This document shows, piece by piece, positions 1 through 8,478 of a stretch of 43,724 nt of DNA. Position 1 is the stretch's first letter, and each line of letters starts with the position of its first letter. A program made the position numbers and the translations under genes. This DNA comes from an uncultured Bacteroidales bacterium (lineage in GTDB: Bacteria; Bacteroidota; Bacteroidia; Bacteroidales; Paludibacteraceae): contig CACXPH010000013.1 in NCBI GenBank assembly GCA_902769535.1, positions 1 to 43,724 on the forward strand, given 5' to 3'. The notes beneath the pieces are model-generated. The model did no database searches. It was given only the letters and a program-made list of their open reading frames with translations, and was not told the origin of the DNA.

Positions 1-1
1 T

Positions 2-1615
2 ACAGGCGACGGATTAGTTAATGAAGGCGTTTCGCATACCGTTACTGCTACTCCAAAGAGCGGTTATCACTTCCTTCGCTGGTCCAACGGCGTGACCGAC
101 AATCCTTATACCTTCGTGGTAACGCAGGATACCGTTCTGTATGCTCTCTTCGAGGCAGACGTGGTTATCAATTACTACGACATCCGCGTTGCTTCTGCCG
201 ATGAGACCATGGGTTGGGTAGAAGGCGGTGCGCTGCAATTGGAGCAAGGACAGAAAGTAACGATCAAAGCATATCCGAGATCCGGCTATGAGTTCCTCTA
301 TTGGATGGATTCTCGCGAGCAAGTGCAATCCGGTCAGGCGACGTATGAAGTGACGGTAACCGGCGATGAGACCTACACGGCTTATTTCCGTGTAGCACCG
401 CCTGCAGACGCTTATATGCTTTGGGTGTGCGGTACGCAAGTAACCGGCTCGAACTCTCGCGACATCCTCGGCGACGGCGTTTGGAGTTATGATGATGCCA
501 CCCGTACGCTGACTGTCATGAAAGATGCTACGTACAACATCACCAATGATGGATTTATTGAAGATTGGGCTGGAAGCAGCACGAGTGAACCGTTACTTGT
601 CAATGTGGGTAACCATAAGATTGAAGCCACTTGTACCACAACGGACAATACCATCCGTAATGGCATCGTGGGCACCAAGGGTATGACCTTTACCGGAACA
701 ACCTACCATGGTTTGACCGTGACCGCGCAGAATATGTATGCGGCGAACTTTAGCAAACCGCTTACCGTAACCGGACACATGGACTTGACGCTCAACCTCA
801 AGAACACCACCGACTGGGGTAAAGACAATTTCAAAACCGCAGTGTTGCTGGCAGGTGTTACTCCGTCTCTGATCGTTGACGGAGCGAACTTGTACATTAA
901 CTCCGGCGTAGGTGAAAGTGCCGGGTCGGGTTATAAGGCTACCAACAAAACAGACCAGGCAGCGAACCTTAGTCTGAACAACGCGAGTATACAATGGGGC
1001 TCTATAAGCAGCCATGATCTGGGCATCTTGGATGACTCGCCCAAATACGAGATCAATTATATCACGCCTTCGCTGGAGAGTCTCTGTCTGACCAGTGTGT
1101 TCGGCCTTTCCTTCTTTGAAGGAACACACTTTAACTTGTATGCTTATCCGGCTACGGGATATAAGTTTGTCAGCTGGTCTGACGGCAACACCGATAACCC
1201 GCGTCTGATTATCATGCCGGCGCATAATCTCTACCTCGACCCGATCGTAGAAGTGGACGATAGCCAGACACCGAAAGGCGCGATCATCAATGCTTCCGCT
1301 ACAGAAGGACAAGGTTCGATCGCTGACTTTACATCCGGATGGTATGCCGAAGGTACCGAACTGACCATTACCGCTGAACCTGCCGAAGGCTATGAGTTCG
1401 TGCAGTGGTCCGATGGACATGAGACTAACCCGTACTACTTGACCGTGGAGAACGGAAAGAATATCTCCATCACCGCAATGTTCTGCGAAAAAGGACAGGG
1501 TATCGAGAATATCCAAGTAGAGGGTGACCAACCGCAAAAAATCATGATGGACGGCATCCTTTATATCGTTCGCGAGGGCAAGATTTACAATGCGCAAGGT
1601 GCAAATGTAAAATAA
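2..1615 (+). CDS. Secreted InlB-repeat protein with conserved C-terminal tail (5' end outside window)
   Basis: The reading frame is open from base 2, so the N-terminus lies upstream of the window; the visible part is about 537 residues. It holds several InlB/Listeria-Bacteroides-type repeats, recognisable by GY-x-F-x-x-W-x-DG followed by N-P and a short strand. They occur at the very start, near bases 270-400, near 1130-1230 and near 1380-1490. Between them, roughly bases 410-1010, is a strand-rich region that looks like a beta-helix or carbohydrate-binding module. The last 25 residues form a tail (MDG-x-LYIVREGKIYNAQG-x-x-VK) that recurs in two proteins at the right end of the window. Proteins of this build in Bacteroidales are exported surface or secreted proteins; the exact role cannot be told. 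The call as a secreted repeat protein is firm, the sorting role of the tail is inferred. Confidence 0.85.
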   Translation, partial: TGDGLVNEGVSHTVTATPKSGYHFLRWSNGVTDNPYTFVVTQDTVLYALFEADVVINYYDIRVASADETMGWVEGGALQLEQGQKVTIKAYPRSGYEFLYWMDSREQVQSGQATYEVTVTGDETYTAYFRVAPPADAYMLWVCGTQVTGSNSRDILGDGVWSYDDATRTLTVMKDATYNITNDGFIEDWAGSSTSEPLLVNVGNHKIEATCTTTDNTIRNGIVGTKGMTFTGTTYHGLTVTAQNMYAANFSKPLTVTGHMDLTLNLKNTTDWGKDNFKTAVLLAGVTPSLIVDGANLYINSGVGESAGSGYKATNKTDQAANLSLNNASIQWGSISSHDLGILDDSPKYEINYITPSLESLCLTSVFGLSFFEGTHFNLYAYPATGYKFVSWSDGNTDNPRLIIMPAHNLYLDPIVEVDDSQTPKGAIINASATEGQGSIADFTSGWYAEGTELTITAEPAEGYEFVQWSDGHETNPYYLTVENGKNISITAMFCEKGQGIENIQVEGDQPQKIMMDGILYIVREGKIYNAQGANVK

Positions 1616-1616
1616 A

Positions 1617-1648
1617 TTTGCACAAATCGCAAGAAATGTGTATCTTTG
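1617..1648 (+). promoter_or_regulatory. Bacteroidota promoter for the histidine kinase gene
   Basis: TTTG at 1617-1620 and TATCTTTG at 1641-1648 are separated by 20 nt, matching the Bacteroidota -33/-7 consensus (TTTG, N19-21, TAnnTTTG). The start of transcription would fall near 1654-1657, inside the first codons of the longest kinase reading frame. Confidence 0.7.
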
Positions 1649-3330
1649 CACCGGAATTGAAAAGGTTTATTCTCATAGTATTTGCATTCTTCTCCGTCAT
1701 GGCGACTCCCGCCATGACGCGAGAGGAAGCATTTGCTATGGTAGATAGCGCCTACGCGCTCGCCATGTCGGGCAATATCCAGCAAGCTATCGCCGTCAAT
1801 AATGATGGATTGTCGGCAGTGCCGGAAGACTCGATGGATATCCGTTGTGAGTTCTATTCCTGCCTGCTCTATTGCTATCATCGTCTGGGGGACTATCAAC
1901 AAGCGCTGTATTACGGCGAAGCCTGTCTCGCTTTTGATGAGCAGGACGGCGATCCGTCGAATATATCCGCTTCGCTCGGTAACTTGGCCGGTATCTACTC
2001 CTCGGCGGGACAACAAGACGTAGCTATCGCTTATCTCGAGCGCGCCATCTCCATTGAGGAGTCTCTTCTGGCATCCGACACCACCCATTCCCCAAAGTCC
2101 CTCGCCATCCGTAAGGCGATGTTAGGAGAAGTGCTGTTGGCGAAAGGTACTGACTTAAACCGCGCCTTGACGCTCACCGAAGAAGCGCTGACTATTGACC
2201 GTTCGTTAGGCCGCAGACTCCAAGAAGGAATGCGGCTCGCGCAGTTGGGCCATATTTATGACGCTTTAGGCGACGCGCGCAAGGCAAAAGAGTTCACTTC
2301 GCAAGCGCTCACTATCGCTCGTGAAACGGGCAATAAGATGACCGAAGTACTCAGTCTCTTGCAGTTGGAGCAATACGAAGAGGCGGCAGAACTGGCACAA
2401 CAACTCGGCTTCAAGAAGCAGGAGTTCGAAGCCTGCGACCAACTCTACGCTCGCGCCAAAGCGGCCGGCCGTAACGCAGAAGCCTTAGCATGGCTCGAAA
2501 GAGCACGTGTGCTCCACGAACAACTGATGAGCGAAGAGAGCCAGCGCCAATTGACCATCGCGCAAGTCAAATACGACTCCTTCCGCAAAGAACAGCAACT
2601 GGCGGAACAACAGCAGGAGATTCAGCAGAAACAGGCTCGTCTGAGAGCTCTGCTCTTCTTCTCGCTTCTTGCGCTCATCGTCATCTCCTTACTCATCGGA
2701 CTGGTCGTTCTGCTTCGTCATCGCAACACGCTTATCGCCCAACAGGCTGCCGATAAGAAACGTCAGTACGGCATCCTCAGTCATGACCTGCGTAATCCCG
2801 TCATGGCGCAGCAACAACTGCTACAGATGCTCTACACGAACTACGAGCACTACAAACCCGAGGAAGTGCATACCCTTGTCGGACAACTCCTTGCCGGCAG
2901 CGATAACCAACTGGCGCTCTTGCGTAACCTGCAGGAGATAGTACAACTCGATCGTCAGACCGACCGAGAGATGATCCGTACCGTGTTGCGCAACCTGCTC
3001 AGCAACGCCGTTAAGTTCTCACCCCGAGGCAGTACCATCGAGGTGGGAACAATAGCGCCGGCAGCCTTCTATGTGCGCGATCACGGCGTGGGAATGACAC
3101 GCGAACAGATACGACGTATCCTCACCGATCAAAAGCAGGTGAAGTCGTCTGTCGGTACCGATGGTGAGAGCGGTACAGGATACGGACTCATCCTCTGCCG
3201 CGAACTGCTTAACCTCTGCCACTGCAAGTTGGATATCCAGTCCGTCAAGGGCGAAGGTACAACGTTTACCATTGATTTACAACACGCTTATTACCCAATC
3301 AACAAATATGAAAATCGCTATACTCGATGA
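1636..3330 (+). CDS. TPR-containing sensor histidine kinase with shortened catalytic core
   Basis: Membrane sensor kinase, probably partner of the response regulator that overlaps its 3' end by 23 nt. Order of parts: N-terminal signal or membrane segment, TPR-like helices over about 230 residues, a Gln/Glu-rich coiled coil, one transmembrane segment (about bases 2650-2720), then the H-box SHDLRNPV (His codon 2782-2784), the N-box LLSNA, the G1 box DHGVGM and the G2 box GTGYGL. The distance from the catalytic His to the N-box Asn is only about 74 residues, where about 105-115 is usual, so the linker and the first strands of the ATPase domain are largely missing. The start is uncertain: ATG 1636 is used here, but the promoter at 1617-1648 argues for TTG 1657, which still leaves a signal peptide. 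Family call is firm; kinase activity is open because of the shortening. Confidence 0.85.
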   Translation: MCIFAPELKRFILIVFAFFSVMATPAMTREEAFAMVDSAYALAMSGNIQQAIAVNNDGLSAVPEDSMDIRCEFYSCLLYCYHRLGDYQQALYYGEACLAFDEQDGDPSNISASLGNLAGIYSSAGQQDVAIAYLERAISIEESLLASDTTHSPKSLAIRKAMLGEVLLAKGTDLNRALTLTEEALTIDRSLGRRLQEGMRLAQLGHIYDALGDARKAKEFTSQALTIARETGNKMTEVLSLLQLEQYEEAAELAQQLGFKKQEFEACDQLYARAKAAGRNAEALAWLERARVLHEQLMSEESQRQLTIAQVKYDSFRKEQQLAEQQQEIQQKQARLRALLFFSLLALIVISLLIGLVVLLRHRNTLIAQQAADKKRQYGILSHDLRNPVMAQQQLLQMLYTNYEHYKPEEVHTLVGQLLAGSDNQLALLRNLQEIVQLDRQTDREMIRTVLRNLLSNAVKFSPRGSTIEVGTIAPAAFYVRDHGVGMTREQIRRILTDQKQVKSSVGTDGESGTGYGLILCRELLNLCHCKLDIQSVKGEGTTFTIDLQHAYYPINKYENRYTR

Positions 3331-3856
3331 CCATGAACTGATACGCGTCGGCATCGCCGGCACGCCCTGCGACATCGTCTTACTGGACATCCTTATGCCC
3401 GATGTCAACGGCGTAGAAGTGGCGGAACGACTGAGAAACGAATACCCGGATATCAAAATCATTGTCCTCTCTATCGACAACCGTGAGTTCACACTCATGC
3501 AACTGCTCAAAATCGGCATGGACGGCTTCGTCAGCAAGAGTTCACCCCTCTCCGATATACCGCTTGCAATCGATTCGGTCGCCAACGGAGTGCCCTTCTA
3601 CGGACGCGATATCGCAATCCTCATACGCGATATCACCGATGCAAAACTCAACAATAAAAATATCGCATCGCTCTCAAAACGCGAGATAGAAATCATCAAA
3701 GCATGCTGCGACGGACTCATGGGAAAAGAAATCGCGGATAAATTCCATATTTCTCTCCGCGCTGTCAATAGCCATAAGACAAATATCTTCAATAAACTCG
3801 GGCTCTCCTCGTCTGTTGAAATGGTGCGGTTCGCACTGGAGCACGGAATCATCTAA
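3308..3856 (+). CDS. NarL/LuxR-type response regulator with internally shortened receiver
   Basis: Transcription factor of the NarL/FixJ family, 182 residues. It begins at ATG 3308, inside the end of the kinase gene, which suggests translational coupling and a cognate pair. The receiver keeps the acidic pair Asp7-Asp8, the phospho-acceptor in LLDILMPD (Asp27), the Ser in VLS (about 55) and Lys77 in VSK. However, the acceptor is normally near residue 54-58: about 28 residues covering helix 1, strand 2 and helix 2 are absent. The C-terminal LuxR helix-turn-helix (about residues 118-182, with LSKREIEI, GLMGKEIADK and RAVNSHKTNI) is complete. The DNA reads cleanly through the junction with no frameshift. 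Convergent recO begins 4 bp after the stop codon. Confidence 0.9.
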   Translation: MKIAILDDHELIRVGIAGTPCDIVLLDILMPDVNGVEVAERLRNEYPDIKIIVLSIDNREFTLMQLLKIGMDGFVSKSSPLSDIPLAIDSVANGVPFYGRDIAILIRDITDAKLNNKNIASLSKREIEIIKACCDGLMGKEIADKFHISLRAVNSHKTNIFNKLGLSSSVEMVRFALEHGII

Positions 3857-3860
3857 AGAC

Positions 3861-4439
3861 TTAATCAAAAACCTCCATGAGGACGTCAAGGGACTTGGGT
3901 GACTCCCAGGTCTCGACATGCTCGGCGAAATAGGCGCAGAGCGCGCGCAGAGCCTCTTGACGGGCTTTGCGGGTATATGGCGTATTGTGTATGGTGTATA
4001 GTGTATGGTTCTCCGGAATTGCAAAACCCAGTTTGGCGGCGAAGTTCACAAGGAACTGCAGGTGGAAATTCTGCGGTTCATCCGTTTGATCCAATTCGCG
4101 GATGGAGTCGGCGAGGAAATCATACATCGGTGCATCCTCCATCGGATGACGAAGGACGTTATGCAGGATCTCGCTCATGAATAACGCGATGGTTCGTTTA
4201 TACGGATCGGTTGTAATCGTGGCGGGTACGAACGTCAGTTGCGCCGTGCGTATAGAGCGCTCGTCGGTAGTCAGTTGCACAATGGAAAGCGGCGTGTATT
4301 TGCCGGAACTATTCTTCTTGCCCAGACCGTACACCATATAGTTAATACGCCCGCCTGTGCGGGTATACGCGTGAAGCACGTGCGCTTTGTCGGAATGCGG
4401 CTGAAGCGACAACACTATCGCATCAGTCGTGACTAACAT
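3861..4439 (-). CDS. recO: DNA repair protein RecO, short form
   Basis: RecO brings RecR to SSB-coated DNA and loads RecA in the RecFOR gap-repair pathway. The N-terminal OB-fold is clear (LVTTDAIVLSLQPHSDKAHV, then YTRTGGRINYMVYG and PLSIVQL), as are the helical middle part (FHLQFLVNFAAKLGF) and the C-terminus (KSLDVLMEVFD). At 192 residues from ATG 4439 it is about 45-50 residues shorter than usual Bacteroidales RecO. The missing stretch after KLGF is replaced by residues encoded by a 7-nt tandem repeat at 3973-4007. ATG 4439 is preferred over ATG 4463 because RecO proteins normally begin just before the first OB strand. The gene overlaps the upstream phosphoesterase gene by 17 nt and is the last gene of the pgk operon. 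Confidence 0.88.
   Translation of the reverse strand: MLVTTDAIVLSLQPHSDKAHVLHAYTRTGGRINYMVYGLGKKNSSGKYTPLSIVQLTTDERSIRTAQLTFVPATITTDPYKRTIALFMSEILHNVLRHPMEDAPMYDFLADSIRELDQTDEPQNFHLQFLVNFAAKLGFAIPENHTLYTIHNTPYTRKARQEALRALCAYFAEHVETWESPKSLDVLMEVFD
3973..4007. repeat. Heptamer tandem array inside recO (about 5 x GTGTATG)
   Basis: Five consecutive 7-nt units on the plus strand: GTATATG, GCGTATT, GTGTATG, GTGTATA, GTGTATG. It lies within the recO reading frame and encodes the His/Thr/Tyr-rich stretch between the RecO middle domain and its C-terminal helices. Confidence 0.8.
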
Positions 4440-5361
4440 AGAGGGAATCGATTTGCACTCCATCGCTTAACCGATGGACTGTAAATCGCATGGGTGATGG
4501 GTGATTGGTGATTGGTGATTGGATCACACCATACACCGGCTCGACAAAGGCCGTGTCCGGCGTGTAGTGGAATTTCTGAGGTTTGGGTTTACCGGCCGTG
4601 TTAAGCACCACAAACGGCGTGCGACGCATGTAACTGTGGTCATGCCCTGCGAGCACCAGATCGGCTTGTCCTAAAGCATGACGGAAGGCACTATAGACCA
4701 GTACGTTTGCGCGACCTTTACCGACCGAAAGAACAGGATGGTGCATCATAACGACGATATATCGTCCGTCGGCGGTATTCATTGTCTCACGTAGCCACGT
4801 GAGCGTACGCGTCAGATGAACGAGTCGCACCAGCGGGTTGGTATCAATACAGATGAGACGTATTCCGTCCAAGTCCATGAAGTAACTGGCTCCGGGCACC
4901 CCTGCAGGTCCGTTAACAGGATACGTGAAGGCGTGTTGCCAAACAGGAGAAAGGGTCTTGTGAACACCTTTTGAGTACTCGTGATTACCCGGCGTCGCGA
5001 TAACCGGTAGGCCGTACAGATTACTGTTCGTCCATTCGCGCAGCAGTAACTGATAGTAATAGTTCTGTCCGCGATCCATCCAGTCTCCGATCTGCAAGAC
5101 TGCATCTGCATCCGGTACACGCGCAGCGAGCGTGTCGTAGTCCGCACGCGTGAGTTGGCTGTGGATGTCACCGAGGACGAGGAGGGTTAGACAGCTGTCG
5201 CTGTCATCGGTGCATGGTGAAGGGAACGTATAATCTATCGTCTCTCCGTTCCATTGGGGTTCAGCGGGCATACCGAACCATGCCTGCCAGCGGATGATGC
5301 AGAGCACTACACCACCCGCCAGCAAAAGGCTTGGTATCAATATCTTAACCCACTTACTCAT
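4423..5361 (-). CDS. Membrane-anchored calcineurin-like metallophosphoesterase
   Basis: Predicted hydrolase of phosphate esters, 312 residues. An N-terminal hydrophobic segment (about residues 6-23) should anchor it with the catalytic domain outside the cytoplasm. All metal-binding motifs of the calcineurin-like family are present in order: GDIH, GDWMDRG, GNHE, MHHP and GHDH. The C-terminal part includes a short run encoded by a heptamer array at 4494-4521. Its ATG overlaps the stop codon of the DUF3127 gene by one base (TAATG), and its 3' end overlaps recO, so the genes are probably co-translated. The substrate cannot be read from the sequence. Confidence 0.88.
   Translation of the reverse strand: MSKWVKILIPSLLLAGGVVLCIIRWQAWFGMPAEPQWNGETIDYTFPSPCTDDSDSCLTLLVLGDIHSQLTRADYDTLAARVPDADAVLQIGDWMDRGQNYYYQLLLREWTNSNLYGLPVIATPGNHEYSKGVHKTLSPVWQHAFTYPVNGPAGVPGASYFMDLDGIRLICIDTNPLVRLVHLTRTLTWLRETMNTADGRYIVVMMHHPVLSVGKGRANVLVYSAFRHALGQADLVLAGHDHSYMRRTPFVVLNTAGKPKPQKFHYTPDTAFVEPVYGVIQSPITNHPSPMRFTVHRLSDGVQIDSLYVSHD
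4494..4521. repeat. Heptamer tandem array inside the phosphoesterase gene (4 x GTGATTG)
   Basis: Units GTGATGG, GTGATTG, GTGATTG, GTGATTG follow without gaps. On the coding (minus) strand they encode the segment IQSPITNHPSPM near the C-terminus, outside the catalytic motifs. Confidence 0.85.
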
Positions 5362-5792
5362 TAGAAGGGCAGGTCACTTGTGCCGTCACCGGCCGAAGCG
5401 TCAAACGGATCTACATTAGCTACAGGATCCATTGCTGCCTGTGCAGGCGCAGCCGGAGCTGCAGGCGCTGCAACCGGTGCAGCCGCAGGAGCAGCACCCG
5501 GAACGGCTGCAGCTTGCGTCATGTCACCTTGCTGGATCTTCCATGCACGGATAGAGGTGTACCAACGGCCGTTGAACTCGCGGCTCTCGATATCGAAACT
5601 AACGGTTACCAACTGGTCAATATCGCAGGGGTTCATCTTGATGCGGTCTTCACCGAACACCTCGAAATGCACCTTGCGCGGATACTGATCCAAGGTCTCT
5701 AATACGTACGGTTGAACCTTCCACGGGTTGCCGTTGCGACCTACACCTTCCTGTGCAGGCAGTACCTGAATAATCTTACCTACTACTTCCAT
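5361..5792 (-). CDS. DUF3127 protein with SSB-like acidic tip
   Basis: 143 residues. The first ~95 match the DUF3127 family of Bacteroidota, a small OB-fold-like domain (KVHFEVFGEDRI, VTVSFDIESREFNGRWYTSI). A low-complexity Ala/Pro linker follows (about residues 100-125), and the chain ends in an acidic tip, DGTSDLPF. The layout of OB-like domain, disordered linker and acidic tip ending in Pro-Phe is that of bacterial single-stranded DNA-binding protein, which uses the tip to recruit partners such as RecO. Here recO sits two genes downstream. A DNA-binding or DNA-repair role is inference; the family call is firm. It starts 3 bp after the pgk stop codon. Confidence 0.85.
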   Translation of the reverse strand: MEVVGKIIQVLPAQEGVGRNGNPWKVQPYVLETLDQYPRKVHFEVFGEDRIKMNPCDIDQLVTVSFDIESREFNGRWYTSIRAWKIQQGDMTQAAAVPGAAPAAAPVAAPAAPAAPAQAAMDPVANVDPFDASAGDGTSDLPF

Positions 5793-5795
5793 GAC

Positions 5796-7046
5796 TTATT
5801 CTCCTTTGATTGCTGCAACACCCGGAAGTACCTTACCTTCGATAGCCTCGAGCAGAGCGCCACCACCGGTTGAGATATACGAAACCTTATCAGCCAGTCC
5901 GAACTTATTGACACATGCTACCGAGTCACCACCGCCGATGAGCGAGAATGCACCTTCAGCCGTTGCCTCTGCAATAGCCTCACCGATAGCACGGCTACCA
6001 CCGCAGAAATTATCGAACTCGAACACACCTGCAGGACCGTTCCAGAGGATGGTCTTTGCACCCTTGATGGCCTTGCGGAAGTTCTCCTGTGCCTTCGGAC
6101 CTGCATCGAGGCCTTCCCAACCCTCTGGAATAGCGTTGGACGGGAAGATTTTCTGGTTAGCGTCGTTGCTGAAGCTATCAGCACACACTGCATCCGGAGC
6201 GAGAACGAGTTCTACACCGTTCTTCTTTGCCAACTCCTCAACACCCAGCGCTACATCCAGCTTATCGAGCTCAACGATCGAACCACCGATCTCACCGCCG
6301 TGAGCCTTAGCAAACGTATAGGTCATACCACCGCAGAGGATGAGTTTGTCCACCTTGCCGAGCAGGTTCTCGATGATACCGATCTTCGAACTTACTTTCG
6401 AGCCACCCATGATAGCTACGAACGGACGTTTGATATCTCTGAGGACAGCGTCCACAGCTGCTACCTCTTTCTCCATGAGGAAGCCGAGCATCTTGTTGTC
6501 TGCATCGAAGTAATCAGCGATGACAGCGGTCGAAGCATGCTTGCGGTGTGCGGTACCGAAGGCATCCATCACATAGCAGTCAGCATAGCTTGCCAGCACT
6601 TTTGCAAACTCTTTCTGACGTGCCTTCATCTCTTTCTTAGCTGCCTCATAAGCCGGATCTTCTTTCTCGATACCTACCGGCTTGCCTTCCTCTTCCGGAT
6701 AGAAACGGAGGTTCTCGAGCAACAGTACCTCACCCGGCTTGAGCGCAGCCGCCTTGTCCTGTGCTTTCGCGCAGTCCTCTGCGAACTGAACCGGACGACC
6801 GAGTGCAGCAGCTACTGCATCTACGATCTGGCTGAGGCTGTACTTAGCCGCTACTTTACCTTTCGGCTTACCCATATGGCTCATGATGATGAGCGCACCA
6901 CCTTCGTCAAGGATGTGTTTGAGGGTAGGCAGGGCACCACGAATACGGGTGTCGTCTGTGATTTTACCGTTCTCGTCCAGAGGCACATTGAAGTCCACGC
7001 GGACGATCGCCTTCTTACCGGCGAATTTGTAATCTTTAATCGTCAT
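5796..7046 (-). CDS. pgk: Phosphoglycerate kinase
   Basis: Cytoplasmic glycolytic enzyme that transfers phosphate between 1,3-bisphosphoglycerate and ADP. 416 residues, close to other Bacteroidales versions. Signature stretches: [12 protein letters not shown] near the N-terminus, SHMGKPKGK, the substrate Arg region [23 protein letters not shown], and the nucleotide-binding GGGDSVACV near the C-terminus. It starts 27 bp after the DUF6242-like gene and is followed at 3 bp by the DUF3127 gene, so it probably shares a transcript with both. Nothing unusual seen. Confidence 0.97.
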   Translation of the reverse strand: MTIKDYKFAGKKAIVRVDFNVPLDENGKITDDTRIRGALPTLKHILDEGGALIIMSHMGKPKGKVAAKYSLSQIVDAVAAALGRPVQFAEDCAKAQDKAAALKPGEVLLLENLRFYPEEEGKPVGIEKEDPAYEAAKKEMKARQKEFAKVLASYADCYVMDAFGTAHRKHASTAVIADYFDADNKMLGFLMEKEVAAVDAVLRDIKRPFVAIMGGSKVSSKIGIIENLLGKVDKLILCGGMTYTFAKAHGGEIGGSIVELDKLDVALGVEELAKKNGVELVLAPDAVCADSFSNDANQKIFPSNAIPEGWEGLDAGPKAQENFRKAIKGAKTILWNGPAGVFEFDNFCGGSRAIGEAIAEATAEGAFSLIGGGDSVACVNKFGLADKVSYISTGGGALLEAIEGKVLPGVAAIKGE

Positions 7047-7073
7047 AGTGTTAAATATTTAGTTGTTAATTGT

Positions 7074-8402
7074 TTACCAGTCAATCGAGTTCAGGCGACC
7101 TTTATATACATCGCTGTAGGTCGTCGTCTTATCTTGTCCTCCGAAGAGGTAAATATCGTTGTTACGTACGATAGCGGTCTGTTTCTGTCGTGCCTGATAG
7201 ACTTCCGGCAACTGGTTCTTGGCCGTGTCGGCAGCCACCCAGTTCAGTCCCTCGTCTTCGGAGATGAGGATGTCCCGACCAAAATAGGTCATGTCGGCAT
7301 CCACGCCGCCGAACAGCATCAACTTGTCGTTATACCAGATGACCGAGATACCCGTAAGGGTGGTGAACGTCGGTCGGTCGATAGAGAACTCACTCATTCG
7401 GTATCCGCCGTTCGTTGCAATCTGCGGCGAGTACTCGAAGTTCCACCGCGTGTTCAGACTCCGTCCGTTCTCGGCGTAACCGCCGATGACCATAGCGCGT
7501 GCCCGCTCACTCGCACTGGCAAAATGCACCGCGGCAAAATCACTCACCGGGAAATCCCCGTCCGGACGTAAACCGGAGAGCGTGAGACCCGTGCCGTTGA
7601 GGTACGCCAGTTCGAGACCGCTGTTGTCCACCAGCACCCATACTTTCTCATTCCAGCACATGAGCATCGTCTTCATCGTGTACGGCATCGTAGCGGCCGT
7701 CCAGGTAGCAGCGTCCGTAGAGGTATAAAGCGTTGTGCCGTCGGCATAGTAGAGCTTGGTGCCGTCCGAGATGATCTGCCGCACGCGTGCGCTGTTAGGA
7801 AGACCGGAGACACTCACGGTGTTCCATGCCGCTCCGTCCGGCGATGAATAAACTGCGTTCTGGAAGCCGTTATTGGCGATCATCACAAACTTACCGCCAA
7901 GTTCGACTACCGTCTGCTCGCTCTCATCTGCAGGGTAGATCTGCGGCGTCAGTTGGCTCCATACAAACAAGTCCGGATCCGACTGATGCACCGTCGGACG
8001 AATCTCGTACACCTTGGTGGTCGTGCCATCCGAAGAGGTGAGCGTCAAGTATATCGGTTGCTTGGAGAAATTCAGTGTGTCGTATCCGGTCAGGATAAGC
8101 GATGTATCCGGCATGCTCAGACGAGCCGTTCCTACTGCCACCTTGAACGTGAAACGCGGCACAACGCGTTCGAGCGAGGTACCGTACAGCATCGAGTCTT
8201 TATTCCAAACCAAACCGGTGTCGAGACGTTCCTCTACAGTGAACACCGCAGCACCCAAACCCGGCATGGTGTCGTTCGCTACGAACGAGAACGCCGTCAG
8301 CTTGGCCACACTCGATGTGGCGGTCGTGACTGTCGTTGTAGAGTCACAACTGACCACCAATAAGGGCAAAAGAGCGATTATTATGTAAAAAAATTTGCGC
8401 AT
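7074..8402 (-). CDS. DUF6242-like lipoprotein with kelch-like repeats
   Basis: 442 residues. The first 19 residues form a lipoprotein signal ending in the lipobox VVSC, so Cys19 is the likely lipidated residue and the protein sits at the cell envelope. The next ~110 residues carry the pattern seen in Bacteroides DUF6242 proteins (FSFVANDTMPGLG, NKDSMLYGT, VVPRF). The rest consists of propeller-like blades with short WN and FGG motifs (MLFGGVD, IYLFGGQD), resembling kelch or sialidase-type repeats. Function is unknown; binding of a ligand at the cell surface is a guess. It is divergent from the cyclo-ligase gene and shares a compact promoter region with it. Confidence 0.8.
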   Translation of the reverse strand: MRKFFYIIIALLPLLVVSCDSTTTVTTATSSVAKLTAFSFVANDTMPGLGAAVFTVEERLDTGLVWNKDSMLYGTSLERVVPRFTFKVAVGTARLSMPDTSLILTGYDTLNFSKQPIYLTLTSSDGTTTKVYEIRPTVHQSDPDLFVWSQLTPQIYPADESEQTVVELGGKFVMIANNGFQNAVYSSPDGAAWNTVSVSGLPNSARVRQIISDGTKLYYADGTTLYTSTDAATWTAATMPYTMKTMLMCWNEKVWVLVDNSGLELAYLNGTGLTLSGLRPDGDFPVSDFAAVHFASASERARAMVIGGYAENGRSLNTRWNFEYSPQIATNGGYRMSEFSIDRPTFTTLTGISVIWYNDKLMLFGGVDADMTYFGRDILISEDEGLNWVAADTAKNQLPEVYQARQKQTAIVRNNDIYLFGGQDKTTTYSDVYKGRLNSIDW

Positions 8403-8425
8403 GTCAATTTTTTTTTGTACTTTTG
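8394..8425 (+). promoter_or_regulatory. Promoter of the cyclo-ligase gene with overlapping inverted repeat
   Basis: TTTG at 8394-8397 and TACTTTTG at 8418-8425 with 20 nt between. A perfect 9-bp inverted repeat (TACTTTTGC 8418-8426, loop AGCC, GCAAAAGTA 8431-8439) places a second -7 element on the minus strand, facing the DUF6242-like gene. Confidence 0.75.
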
Positions 8426-8478
8426 CAGCCGCAAAAGTAAATAACCAAATACCAATTATAAATTAACCAATTGTTATC

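Noticed and set aside
593-1651. Long minus-strand open frame (352 codons) under the first repeat protein
   Set aside because: It is a mirror of the plus-strand frame, has no recognisable motifs, and the plus strand shows clear InlB repeats and tail.
6300-7571. Plus-strand open frame of 423 codons across pgk and the lipoprotein gene
   Set aside because: It crosses two firmly identified genes on the other strand and shows no domain; the frame is open because of biased codon use in pgk.
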